Notes under the pieces: generated by a model
Database searches by the model: none
What the model was told of the DNA's origin: nothing
What the model saw: only the letters and a program-made list of their open reading frames with translations
Source of the DNA: an uncultured Lachnospiraceae bacterium
Lineage (GTDB): Bacteria; Bacillota; Clostridia; Lachnospirales; Lachnospiraceae
Assembly: GCA_910578645.1 (NCBI GenBank)
Contig: CAJTQI010000001.1
Span: forward strand, 806,001-870,000
Direction of reading: 5' to 3'
Length of the DNA: 64,000 nucleotides
Shown here: piece after piece, positions 53,948-63,500 of the stretch
Numbering within the stretch: position 1 is the first letter of the stretch
How the letters are laid out: each line of letters starts with the position of its first letter
Program-made: the position numbers and the translations under genes

Positions 53948-55759
53948 ATGAAGTATTATGTGAAGGATTATCCCAGACCACAGTTTGTGAGGGATAATTG
54001 GGAAAATCTGAACGGCGCGTGGGATTTTAGGTTTGACGACGCCAATGTGGGGGAGCGGGACAGGTGGTATGAGAACTTTGCGGGTGAGCAAGTGATTCAG
54101 GTTCCTTTTACGTATGAGACGAAGCTGAGCGGCATTCAGGATGAGAGCCGTCACGACCATATCTGGTATGGAAAGAAGATTCAGGTTGACGGAAAACGGC
54201 TTGAGAAAGAAAATTTTGTGATTCATTTTGAAGGAAGCGATTTCGCCACGACTTTGTGGGTGAATGGCCAGATGGCAGGCAGCCATAAAGGCGGCTACGC
54301 AAGATTTTCCTTTGATATCACAAATCTGGTAAAAGACGGAGAGAATCTGCTTGTTGTCAAAGTGGAAGATTCTTTCGACATGCAGCAGCCTCGAGGAAAA
54401 CAGCGTTGGTGTGACGAGAATTACCAGTGCTGGTATGTGCAGACGACGGGTATCTGGAAGACCGTGTGGACGGAATATATTCCTAAAGTAAGCTTAAAAG
54501 CAGTGAAGATGACTCCGCACTTGCAAGATTTGGCGTTGGAAGTAGAATACCAGGTAGATGCACCGGAGAGTATGTGGGACGGCAGCCTCAGAGTGGAGGC
54601 GACAGTGACCTTCGATGGCAAGTTTATCAACAAAGTGTGCACGGCGGTGGTGTCGGAGCATGTCAGCACGAAGATTGACATTGCAAAGAAAAACAGTGGT
54701 TACGCATGGATTGTTAAGACATGGAGCCCGGAACAGCCGAACCTTTATGATATCACATTCCAGGTAGTCAGGGATACAGAAGTTATGGATACGATAGGCT
54801 CCTACTTTGCTATGCGTGAAATACGCATAGACCAGAGAAATATCCTGTTGAATGGGAGACCGCTTTACCAGAGGCTTATTCTGGACCAGGGTTATTGGCG
54901 TGATTCCCATCTTACACCGCCCAGTGAGGAGGCGTTGATTGAGGATATCGATAAGATTCACGCAATGGGATACAACGGACTGCGGAAACACCAGAAGACG
55001 GAAGACGAGAGATTCTTATATTGGTGTGATGTCAAGGGAATGTTAGTATGGAGCGAGATGGCGGCAGCCTATGATTTCTCTGATTATGCGGTGGAAGAGT
55101 TTACGAGAGAGTGGATGGAGATTGTGAAGCAGAACTATAACCATCCTTGTATTATTACATGGACGCCTTTCAACGAGTCTTGGGGCATCAGCCAGGTGGA
55201 GACGAAGGAGACGCAGCAGCACTTTACGGAGGGTATCTATTATCTGACTAAAAGTGTGGACAAATACCGTCCGGTAATCGTAAACGACGGTTGGGAACAT
55301 ACGATTTCGGATATACTTACACTGCATGACTATGAGGAGGCAGGCAAAGTATTAAAGAGGCGTTATGTAGATTATGAAGATGAAATCTTTACGTCAGAAG
55401 TGTACCATAGTTGCCATAAGTCGGCTATGGCGGACGGCTATGATTACATTGGCCAGCCGGTTATTATCAGTGAGTTTGGCGGTATCGCTTTTAACAACGA
55501 TGACAGCGGTTGGGGTTATGGCAATAAGGTGAATACGAAAGAAGATTTCATTAAGAGGTTCGATAAGATTACAACGGCAGTCAAGGAAATCCCTTATGTA
55601 TGCGGTTACTGCTATACGCAGGTGACCGATGTGCAACAGGAAATCAACGGGTTGATGGATATTGACCGGAATTTCAAGGTGGATGCCGATGTGCTCAAAG
55701 AGATTAATGAACGGCAGGTAGGGTACTGGAGAAGTATGTACAATCCGCCGGAGGCATAA
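53948..55759 (+). CDS. Glycoside hydrolase family 2 enzyme
   Basis: The 603-aa protein has a jelly-roll sugar-binding domain (about 1-170, including FATTLWVNGQMAGSHKGGYARFSFDIT), an immunoglobulin-like domain (about 175-275) and a TIM barrel. The catalytic acid/base should be Glu410 in TPFNESWG and the nucleophile Glu509 in VIISEFGG. No signal peptide is visible, so it should act in the cytosol on imported oligosaccharide. I did not find the Asn-x-Lys motif of beta-glucuronidases at the expected place, so beta-galactosidase-like or another specificity is more likely. GAGGAG precedes ATG 53948. Confidence 0.88.
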   Translation: MKYYVKDYPRPQFVRDNWENLNGAWDFRFDDANVGERDRWYENFAGEQVIQVPFTYETKLSGIQDESRHDHIWYGKKIQVDGKRLEKENFVIHFEGSDFATTLWVNGQMAGSHKGGYARFSFDITNLVKDGENLLVVKVEDSFDMQQPRGKQRWCDENYQCWYVQTTGIWKTVWTEYIPKVSLKAVKMTPHLQDLALEVEYQVDAPESMWDGSLRVEATVTFDGKFINKVCTAVVSEHVSTKIDIAKKNSGYAWIVKTWSPEQPNLYDITFQVVRDTEVMDTIGSYFAMREIRIDQRNILLNGRPLYQRLILDQGYWRDSHLTPPSEEALIEDIDKIHAMGYNGLRKHQKTEDERFLYWCDVKGMLVWSEMAAAYDFSDYAVEEFTREWMEIVKQNYNHPCIITWTPFNESWGISQVETKETQQHFTEGIYYLTKSVDKYRPVIVNDGWEHTISDILTLHDYEEAGKVLKRRYVDYEDEIFTSEVYHSCHKSAMADGYDYIGQPVIISEFGGIAFNNDDSGWGYGNKVNTKEDFIKRFDKITTAVKEIPYVCGYCYTQVTDVQQEINGLMDIDRNFKVDADVLKEINERQVGYWRSMYNPPEA

Positions 55760-55777
55760 AAGTATATGAAGCTTATG

Positions 55778-55804
55778 AAGGGGGCGGAGTTTCCGCCCCC
55801 TTTT
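55778..55804 (+). terminator. Terminator after the GH2 gene
   Basis: AAGGGGGCGGA and TCCGCCCCCTT form an 11-bp GC-rich stem with a 3-nt loop, running into TTTT. The convergent sulfatase-fold gene follows. Confidence 0.9.
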
Positions 55805-55850
55805 AGTCACCCTAATCTAAATAGGAAGGCATGCCATAATGTGGTAAAAG

Positions 55851-58220
55851 TCAAGGTTCAAAAGTCAGGCAGATAGAGTCGAAAGCCACCGACAATATAC
55901 GTGTGTCAGTGTTATCTCGGTCTAATTGATTGGGTGTTACGGCGCCGGGGAAAACCATACGTAAGGTTAGAATCCCGTCTTTCACAGCATCTTTTGGGAT
56001 GGTAATGGTATGGTCTTTTCCGGCATTTTCCTGGTGGCAGATGATATTACCCACCTTGCTGCCGCCTGCGTAGAGGCGTATTTTCTGGGTTTCATTATAT
56101 ACGTCAGAATAAGTGAAATGCATGGTTAAATCTTCTTTTGCGTAATTGTCCAGTTCAAAACAGATACTCAGCTCGTTGCTGGCAATTGCAGCGCCATTTT
56201 CTTTGTAGAGGCGGTAATCAATTTTCTTAGCGTATACATTGTCTGTTGTAAAATCAATCGGCTCACCTATGCTATATTGGACACGGTTGATGTCATAGGG
56301 ATTCCATACCCGGTATGCCCTGTCCCTGGCATCGCCCAGAATAAAGAACCGGGTATAGTCCAATGCTTTATCATACGTTTCTTCGACAGCGATTCTCGAG
56401 CGGATTGTGGCATCCACTGTGTGCAGTCTTTCCACATCGCTGTTTTCATCGATGTCATAGACGCAAGGTCCATAGCAAGAGTAATCGCTCAGCATGGTTT
56501 TGGCGAGGGTTGCAACAATATTGCGGAAATGTATGGGAGCGGAATTGTGTGCAAGGGGATGGGATTCCTGGGGCATTTTTATGAGGACAGCAGGATTATC
56601 CTCAATATTATTTGCTTCGTGCTTCCCATGGTCACCCATAATCATAATCGTGCTTGATTCATACAGACCGGAGCTTTTCAGGTATGCAAGGTATTCCTGT
56701 ATGATTTTCATGTCGCCTGTCAATACTTGCTGCTCCGTGACACTGTCTTTTTCTACGGTTTCTATTTTTTCGTTCATGGTATATGGTCTGTGCACGCCGC
56801 ATAGATGGTAGAGGCGGAGAGCATTTTCATAATCCGACGAGATTTTAGAGGCAGACTGCAAATCTTGATAAAATTGGATATCATTCAGTTTATAGCCGTT
56901 GTTGGAGTAAGCGATGGAGCCTCTGAAATCGTCGGTTGACATCCAGAAACGGTCTTTCACAAACTGTGGCATTACATAGAAATTCACCAGTTGGTATAAT
57001 TTGTTGCCAAACTCCGGGTAATTCGCGATGCCGACACCGCCGTTATAGGTACGGTTGGCAATCATGCCGTCTGGGTAGTTCGTGATAGAATGTCCGCCTG
57101 TATAGAACCGGACATCATATCCATGCTCGCTTAAATCATCGTAGAGAGAAGTCTCTTCCCAAATTTCAGATGTGTACGCTTCCATGGGCTGTGTCGGCTC
57201 ATATTCGATTCCTGTCAAAAGTAAGGGAAATGCTACGGACGTAGGCGCTCCGCCGGATACGGCATTGTCAAAAAAAGTAAAATCATCCAGCCATGTTCCG
57301 TCGTAAGCGTCCGAAGTAAGATAGTCTTCCATGACGTTTGACTGTACCGTATCTACGACGAAAAGCAGAATGTTGCTTTCTTTGCCGATTGAAAATTCTC
57401 CTGTTTTTGTGAAATCGTAATGTGCAGATTCGTCCAGCCTGTTTGTAAAAAGAAGTACGGGAAGAGACAAAAGCTGCATGGCTGACAGAAAATAAGCGGC
57501 ATATTTCATGGGCTTTTGGGCTTTTTCCTTCCACAGTAGAGTGGAGAGAGGAATTAGGGTAATGCAAAGCAGCCAGAAGCAGAAACTGATTCGGTTTTCT
57601 TTCTGGTAAAGCAACCAGTTGATTTCGGTTCCGTCCAAGGAGGGGAGCTTGGGGTTTAAAAAATTACTTTGGACATAGATGCCCAGCGAGGCGGCGAAGA
57701 TAAGGGATGTATAAAAGCCGATAGTCCTTTGGTCTGTCAGACATAGCGCCAGGAGGTGGATGCCTGCCATAAGAAGGAGAGTCATGCATAAAATACAAGG
57801 GATGACATGGATATAGTGCAGCGAAAATTCTTCTATATTACTCAAAAATAAAGAACTGGGCGTGTAGAGTGCATAGGTAACGGACAAAAATAGTGCGGGT
57901 GCAAATGTTCTCTTAAGAATATCTTTACAGAGAACGCGGTTTAAGCGCAGAACATTTCTTAAAATATAGGTGAGGATAATTGTTAAGATAAATTCCAGAA
58001 TAAGCCATTTTATTTTAAAACTTCGGCTCATTTGGAACAGGTTAAAATCTTGCATACCGATAAGTTTTAAACCGATTAGGATAATCACATTTGTGGATAA
58101 TGTGCAAAAGAGAGCATAGACGGTTAATTTGGGTAGAGAGATAGCGGCTTTGCGATGGAATGTGAAGTATATAACGATTGCTAATATTGCAGGAAAAACT
58201 AAGACCATAACTGCCAACAT
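55851..58220 (-). CDS. Membrane sulfatase-fold (alkaline phosphatase superfamily) transferase
   Basis: The protein has about seven transmembrane helices in its first 270 residues, then a sulfatase/LTA-synthase-like domain: NILLFVVDTVQSNVMEDYL (metal Asp), GGAPTSVAFPLLLTG with a candidate Thr nucleophile, IMIMGDHGKHE with metal Asp/His. A C-terminal beta-rich domain ends with DNTDTRILSVAFDSICL. Related enzymes move phosphoglycerol or phosphoethanolamine onto surface glycans. The frame opens at TTG 58271, but ATG 58220 (789 aa) has AAGGAAG upstream and starts directly before the first helix. Exact transfer reaction unknown. Confidence 0.78.
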   Translation of the reverse strand: MLAVMVLVFPAILAIVIYFTFHRKAAISLPKLTVYALFCTLSTNVIILIGLKLIGMQDFNLFQMSRSFKIKWLILEFILTIILTYILRNVLRLNRVLCKDILKRTFAPALFLSVTYALYTPSSLFLSNIEEFSLHYIHVIPCILCMTLLLMAGIHLLALCLTDQRTIGFYTSLIFAASLGIYVQSNFLNPKLPSLDGTEINWLLYQKENRISFCFWLLCITLIPLSTLLWKEKAQKPMKYAAYFLSAMQLLSLPVLLFTNRLDESAHYDFTKTGEFSIGKESNILLFVVDTVQSNVMEDYLTSDAYDGTWLDDFTFFDNAVSGGAPTSVAFPLLLTGIEYEPTQPMEAYTSEIWEETSLYDDLSEHGYDVRFYTGGHSITNYPDGMIANRTYNGGVGIANYPEFGNKLYQLVNFYVMPQFVKDRFWMSTDDFRGSIAYSNNGYKLNDIQFYQDLQSASKISSDYENALRLYHLCGVHRPYTMNEKIETVEKDSVTEQQVLTGDMKIIQEYLAYLKSSGLYESSTIMIMGDHGKHEANNIEDNPAVLIKMPQESHPLAHNSAPIHFRNIVATLAKTMLSDYSCYGPCVYDIDENSDVERLHTVDATIRSRIAVEETYDKALDYTRFFILGDARDRAYRVWNPYDINRVQYSIGEPIDFTTDNVYAKKIDYRLYKENGAAIASNELSICFELDNYAKEDLTMHFTYSDVYNETQKIRLYAGGSKVGNIICHQENAGKDHTITIPKDAVKDGILTLRMVFPGAVTPNQLDRDNTDTRILSVAFDSICLTFEP

Positions 58221-58577
58221 AATTAAATGCACTTCCTTTTTGTCGGGGAACCTGTGATGTCTGCGGTACAACGGACTGCATGGCTATCATATCGATAAGT
58301 TGTTCTTTATATATAAAAAAAACGAGCATGGTATATTTTTGATTTTACGCGTTTCATTTTTTGATAGTGAGAATTTTAGGACGGTTTGATTGGAAAGTCA
58401 ATAGGTTCATTTCATAAAAATTATGAAGATTTTCTTTAGAAATTATTTCCTAAATATGAAAAAAGCAGACTTTTGTAAGAAACTGTCAGTATAAAAATGA
58501 TGTTGTAGAATTGTCTGATATTGCCAACACAAAATAAAAAACATATCTTGCATTGGCAATATCGTTAACTGATTTCG
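58221..58577. other. Intergenic region between the MerR and sulfatase-fold genes
   Basis: 357 bp without a gene. It contains a perfect 11-bp inverted repeat GATATTGCCAA (58517-58527)/TTGGCAATATC (58553-58563) just beyond the MerR stop codon; there is no T-run in either direction, so it is at best a 3' stabilising stem. A promoter for the sulfatase-fold gene should be here. Confidence 0.5.
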
Positions 58578-59408
58578 TTATTTGGTTTTCAGGAACATCC
58601 AGACCAGATACGGGAAAACTGTGAGGGCAACGAGGGACGCCCACAGGATGCTGTGTCTGTCGATTGCCATGAAAAGTAACAGGAGGGACAAGAAAAGATA
58701 TGGACCATGGAGTATACGGTAAATCCATTTTTTCTTGTCGGTAACCTCTTCGATGCCTGCATCTTCAGGATGTGTCAGGGTACAGTGCACCGTAGCGCCG
58801 AAACGGTCGAAGGCACGGTGCGCAGTGTATTCTAGTCCATCAATTTCAAAGGTCGGGTACATACTTTCTTTCGTGATGACCAGGTTAAGATTGTTTTCGT
58901 TGGCGTAGTTACACAGCGCTTCCGTAAACTCGGCAGGATTCTTGACCATGGTGTCAGGTTTAAAAGAAAAGCTGCGTTTATTTTCTGCGATGACATAGTT
59001 TTTGTAATCTTGTACGATTGACATAAATTTTCCCCCATTCTGTTCTGACTTATCCATTTTGTTGAGCGTCTCGTCCACGTCTAATAATTCCGACTGTGTG
59101 TGAAGCAAGTCTTTGCACACGTCAATGCATGAATTTAATTCCTGTTTCCTTTTCTGCAGCTTTTTCAGATGTTGTTCAAGCAGCGTGTGGAATGATTCTT
59201 CCTGAGACAGAATCTTTCGGATATCTTCCAAGGTAAAATCCAGCTTACGCAGAAGTTTGATGGTTTTAAGCACGGTCAAGTCATCTTGTGTGTACTCGCG
59301 GTAATTATTGGCGGAATTTCTTTGTGGATGGAGAAGCTCTTTCTTTTCATAGAAACGGATATTTTGTTTGGTGATTCCCGTTAGTTGTTCCAGTTCATTG
59401 ATATTCAA
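58578..59408 (-). CDS. MerR-family regulator with C-terminal membrane helices
   Basis: The 276-aa protein starts with a MerR DNA-binding domain (NINELEQLTGITKQNIRFYEKKELLHPQRNSANNYREYTQDDLTVLKTI, 2-50) and a coiled-coil dimer helix (about 70-125). A folded middle section follows (about 150-225), then two hydrophobic helices near the end (ILHGPYLFLSLLLLFMAI and SILWASLVALTVFPYLVWMFL). The regulator thus appears membrane-tethered by its C-terminus. Target and signal unknown. It lies 70 bp from the HIT gene and reads the same way. Confidence 0.85.
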   Translation of the reverse strand: MNINELEQLTGITKQNIRFYEKKELLHPQRNSANNYREYTQDDLTVLKTIKLLRKLDFTLEDIRKILSQEESFHTLLEQHLKKLQKRKQELNSCIDVCKDLLHTQSELLDVDETLNKMDKSEQNGGKFMSIVQDYKNYVIAENKRSFSFKPDTMVKNPAEFTEALCNYANENNLNLVITKESMYPTFEIDGLEYTAHRAFDRFGATVHCTLTHPEDAGIEEVTDKKKWIYRILHGPYLFLSLLLLFMAIDRHSILWASLVALTVFPYLVWMFLKTK

Positions 59409-59478
59409 TGGATAGGCGCTCCTTTCGGTTACTTGTTAAGCTGAGTATAGGGGGTATAGTTGGTATAAGGTCAATAGA

Positions 59479-59883
59479 TTATGTGAAAATTTTCTCTTTT
59501 ATTTTCCGGGCAATCTCTGCGTTCACCTTTTTTGCTTTATTTCCATATGTCCATCCAAACCCGTCTCCTTGGTATCTTGGGAAAATATGCAGATGATAAT
59601 GCCCTACATCATTAAATGCTCCGCCGTTTTGCATGATGCTGTAGCCGTCCGGATGGTATATTTCCTTTAGGGCGGATACGATTTTCTTTGATACTGTCAT
59701 CAGATGGGCAAGGAGCTTATCTGGTATTTCATCTACATCCAGAAAGTGCTCCTTTGGGACAAGCAGTACATGGCCTTGGTTAATAGGCTCCATATCCATG
59801 AACGCCATGACCAGGTCATCTTCATAGACAAAGTCTGTTACGATTTCTTCTTTATGGCAAAATATGCATTTATCCATTATCAT
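59479..59883 (-). CDS. HIT-family nucleotide hydrolase
   Basis: The 134-aa protein has the histidine triad HYHLHIFPRY (about residues 96-105), an N-terminal CIFCHKEE zinc-type cysteine pair and LVPKEHFLDVDEI. This is the HinT/Hit class that hydrolyses nucleotide phosphoramidates or dinucleotides. AAGGAG lies 7 nt before ATG 59883; a second ATG follows two codons later. Confidence 0.92.
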   Translation of the reverse strand: MIMDKCIFCHKEEIVTDFVYEDDLVMAFMDMEPINQGHVLLVPKEHFLDVDEIPDKLLAHLMTVSKKIVSALKEIYHPDGYSIMQNGGAFNDVGHYHLHIFPRYQGDGFGWTYGNKAKKVNAEIARKIKEKIFT

Positions 59884-60007
59884 AATAGTTCTCCTTGTTG
59901 GTTTGGGATAAGCATAGCATATCAGTCATTATGCCGCAATGACAGGGTGTTCGTTATGAAAGGGTGAAGGGTGTATAGCAGAATGCAAATGTTATGAAGA
60001 ATTTAAC
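59884..60007. other. Divergent gap between HIT gene and ileS promoter
   Basis: 124 bp with no gene. The remainder of the 706-bp gap before ileS is the regulatory leader described separately. Confidence 0.5.
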
Positions 60008-60037
60008 TTGACAACAGCCTGGAAGGTATTATATATA
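60008..60037 (+). promoter_or_regulatory. Predicted promoter of the ileS leader
   Basis: TTGACA (60008-60013), 18-nt spacer, TATATA (60032-60037). The alternative -10 TATAAT (60034-60039) would give a 20-nt spacer. Confidence 0.7.
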
Positions 60038-60094
60038 ATATAGGTAGAAAAGAAAATGGGTCGGATAAATATGGATAAAAGCCCATTTAGATTA

Positions 60095-60477
60095 AGTAAT
60101 CGACGTTGAAGAAGACAGTATCTGATTTCTCAAAGGAACAGCGAGCCGGTGAGGGTGGAAGACCGGTGCGAGTAGGGAGTCAGGGAAAATCACTTCCGAG
60201 TCTCAGGCCGAACTTTTCTATCCGGCGGTATGATGCAGGCAGTGCGGACATTGCGCGTGTCAGGTAAATGCCAGATTGCTGCGGATGGGAGAAAGTAGGG
60301 AATGACGGCGTCCCGCCGTTACCGGGAACCGTATAACCATTTTTTGGCGGCGATAAATGAAAACCGGGCAGGATTGACGTTGGTTTGCAGTTTGGCTGGC
60401 TTAAAGATGGCGGTATGTTGTAACAGGTGGTATCACGAGCATTTTGCCTCGTCCTTTTACAGGACGGGGTTTTTTAT
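60095..60477 (+). promoter_or_regulatory. T-box riboswitch (isoleucine) with terminator
   Basis: The leader contains a Stem I with an AG-rich bulge and distal loop (GCGAGCCGGTG and GGTGGAAGACCGG, about 60140-60166). It also has a specifier-loop candidate GAAAATCACTTCC whose ATC (60189-60191) is an Ile codon, and the T-box AACAGGTGGTATCACG (60422-60437). Its TGGT can pair with the ACCA end of uncharged tRNA-Ile. The terminator CTCGTCCT/AGGACGGGG plus TTTTTT follows at 60447-60477. When tRNA-Ile is uncharged, the antiterminator should form and ileS be expressed. Confidence 0.9.
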
Positions 60478-60512
60478 TTAATTTAGGAAATTATGCCGCA
60501 GCATTGTGAAAA

Positions 60513-60570
60513 GCCAACAAGAATTTGCAAGGCAAATTCTTGCAAAGTTGGCCGTCGGGCCAACTTTTTT
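60513..60570 (+). promoter_or_regulatory. Second terminator with overlapping antiterminator-like stem in the ileS leader
   Basis: AGTTGGCC (60546-60553) and GGCCAACT (60558-60565) make an 8-bp stem followed by a T-run (60565-60570), 20 nt before the ileS start. The same GTTGGC can pair with an upstream GCCAAC (60513-60518), enclosing an 11-bp stem CAAGAATTTGC/GCAAATTCTTG (60518-60528, 60532-60542). The two pairings exclude each other. What would switch them is unknown. Confidence 0.6.
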
Positions 60571-60589
60571 ATTAGGAAAGGAGCACACC

Positions 60590-63500
60590 ATGTACCAAAA
60601 AGTTGACACAAGCCTTAATTTTGTAGAGAGAGAGAAGGGCGTCTGCCAATTCTGGAAAGACAACGATATTTTTAACAAGAGTATGGAGGCCCGCAAGGAA
60701 GGGGAGACATACACCTTTTACGACGGCCCGCCTACGGCCAACGGCAAGCCTCATATCGGGCATGTACTGACCCGCGTGATTAAAGACATGATTCCCAGAT
60801 ACCGCACCATGAAGGGGTGTATGGTGCCCCGCAAGGCGGGATGGGACACCCACGGCCTTCCGGTAGAGTTGGAAGTGGAGAAGCTTCTGGGACTTGACGG
60901 TAAGGAACAGATTGAAGAGTATGGGCTGGACCCTTTTATCAGTAAGTGTAAGGAGTCTGTCTGGAAGTATAAGGGCATGTGGGAGGATTTCTCCGGCACC
61001 GTCGGTTTCTGGGCAGATATGGACGAGCCTTATGTGACATACCATGACGATTTCATCGAGTCCGAGTGGTGGGCGCTGAAACAGATTTGGGATAAGGGTT
61101 TACTGTACAAGGGATTTAAGATTGTGCCTTATTGCCCGCGCTGCGGCACGCCTTTGTCCTCCCATGAAGTCGCACAGGGATACAAGGCAGTGAAAGAGCG
61201 CTCCGCAGTGGTACGCTTCAAGGTAGTGGGGGAGGATGCTTATTTCCTGGCATGGACGACTACGCCCTGGACATTGCCCTCCAATGTGGCGCTGTGCGTG
61301 AACCCCGGGGAGACTTACGTGAAGGTAAAAGCGGCAGACGGCTATACTTATTATATGGCGCAGGCGTTACTTGACAACGTGTTAGGGAAACTGGCCAAAG
61401 AGGACGAGCCTGCCTACGAGGTTCTGGAGACTTATGTGGGGACGGATTTAGAATATAAAGAATATGAACCTCTCTTTGTATGCACCGGGGAGGCGGCAGC
61501 GAAGCAGAAGAAAAAAGCACATTTCGTGACTTGCGACAATTATGTTACCATGACTGACGGTACAGGTATTGTCCATATAGCCCCTGCATTCGGTGAAGAT
61601 GATGCGCAGGTTGGGCGTAAATATGACCTGCCTTTCGTACAGTTTGTGGACGGAAAAGGTGAGATGACACAGGAGACGCCTTATGCGGGCATGTTCGTGA
61701 AGAAGGCCGACCCGGAAATCCTGAAAGATTTAGACAAAGAAGGCAAGCTGTTTGACGCACCGAAATTCGAGCATGATTATCCGTTCTGCTGGCGGTGTGA
61801 CACACCTCTGATTTATTATGCCCGGGAATCCTGGTTTATCAAGATGACGGCGGTGCGCGACGACCTTGTACGCAACAATAAGACGGTGAATTGGATTCCC
61901 GAATCTATCGGTGAGGGACGTTTCGGCAACTGGTTGGAGAATATCCAGGATTGGGGTATTTCCCGAAACCGCTACTGGGGTACGCCGTTGAATGTATGGG
62001 AATGCGAAGGATGCGGGCATATGGAGTCCGTAGGTTCCCGTGAAGAGCTTAAGAGGCTTTCCGGCAATCCGGCGGCCGACACAGTGGAGCTGCACCGTCC
62101 GTATATTGATGAAATTACCATCACCTGTCCGGATTGTGGCAAGACGATGCGCCGGGTGCCGGAGGTCATTGACTGTTGGTTCGATTCAGGTGCGATGCCT
62201 TTTGCACAGCATCATTATCCTTTTGAGAATAAGGAACTGTTTGAAAAGCAGTTTCCGGCGCAGTTTATCTCCGAGGCGGTTGACCAGACCCGTGGATGGT
62301 TCTACTCTCTGATGGCAGAATCCACGCTTCTGTTTAACAAGGCGCCCTTCGAGAATGTGATTGTTTTGGGGCATGTGCAGGATGAAAACGGCCAGAAGAT
62401 GAGTAAGTCCAAGGGAAATGCCGTTGACCCGTTTGAGGCGTTGGAAACTTATGGCGCCGATGCAATCCGTTGGTATTTCTATATTAATTCCGCACCATGG
62501 CTGCCCAACCGGTTCCATGGCAAGGCGGTGCAGGAGGGACAAAGAAAGTTCTTAGGGACGCTGTGGAATACCTATGCATTTTTCGTATTGTATGCCAACA
62601 TTGACAGTTTCGATGCCACCAAATACAGCCTGGACTATGACAAGCTTCCGGTCATGGATAAGTGGCTTCTGTCTAAGTTAAACACGGTTATCGGTGAAGT
62701 GGACACGAACCTGGATAATTACAGGATTCCGGAGGCGGCCAGGGCTTTGGATGAATTTGTGGATGAGATGAGCAACTGGTATGTACGCAGGAGCCGTGAG
62801 CGCTTCTGGGCGAAGGGAATGGAGCAGGATAAAGTCAATGCCTATATGACATTGTACACGGCGCTTGTCACCATCTGTAAATGCGCGGCGCCTATGATTC
62901 CTTTTATGACGGAAGAAATTTATCTGAACCTGGTAAAGAGTATTGATAAGGATGCGCCGGAGAGCATCCATCTGTGCGATTTCCCGGCAGTGGATGAAAA
63001 GATGATTGACAAGAAACTGGAAGAGGATATGGAAGAAGTCTTAAAGATTGTGGTGATGGGGCGCGCGGCGCGTAATGCGGCGAATATCAAGAACCGTCAG
63101 CCAATCGGGACGATGTTTGTCAAGGCTGACCATGGACTTGACACATTCTATCAGGATATTGTTGAAGATGAACTGAATGTAAAGAAGATTGTATTTAGTG
63201 ACGACGTATCCGCCTTCACAAGTTACAGTTTCAAACCGCAGCTTAAGACGGTGGGTCCTAAATACGGCAAGCAGCTTGGCGGTATTAAGGAGTACCTGGG
63301 TGCGGTGGACGGTACCACGGCGATGGAAACGCTTAAGGCGGAGGGTGCGTTGAAATTCGAGGTGAACGGTACGCCGGTAGAACTGACGGAGGGTGACCTG
63401 CTCATTGAGACGGCGCAGAAGGACGGTTATGTGACCGAGGCGGATAACAGTGTTACGGTGGTGTTAGACACCAACTTGTCACCGGAACTGATTGAGGAAG

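Noticed and set aside
60506..60589. In-frame 28-codon N-terminal extension of ileS
   Set aside because: It reads straight through the leader hairpins; the ATG at 60590 has an excellent ribosome binding site and starts the family-typical sequence.
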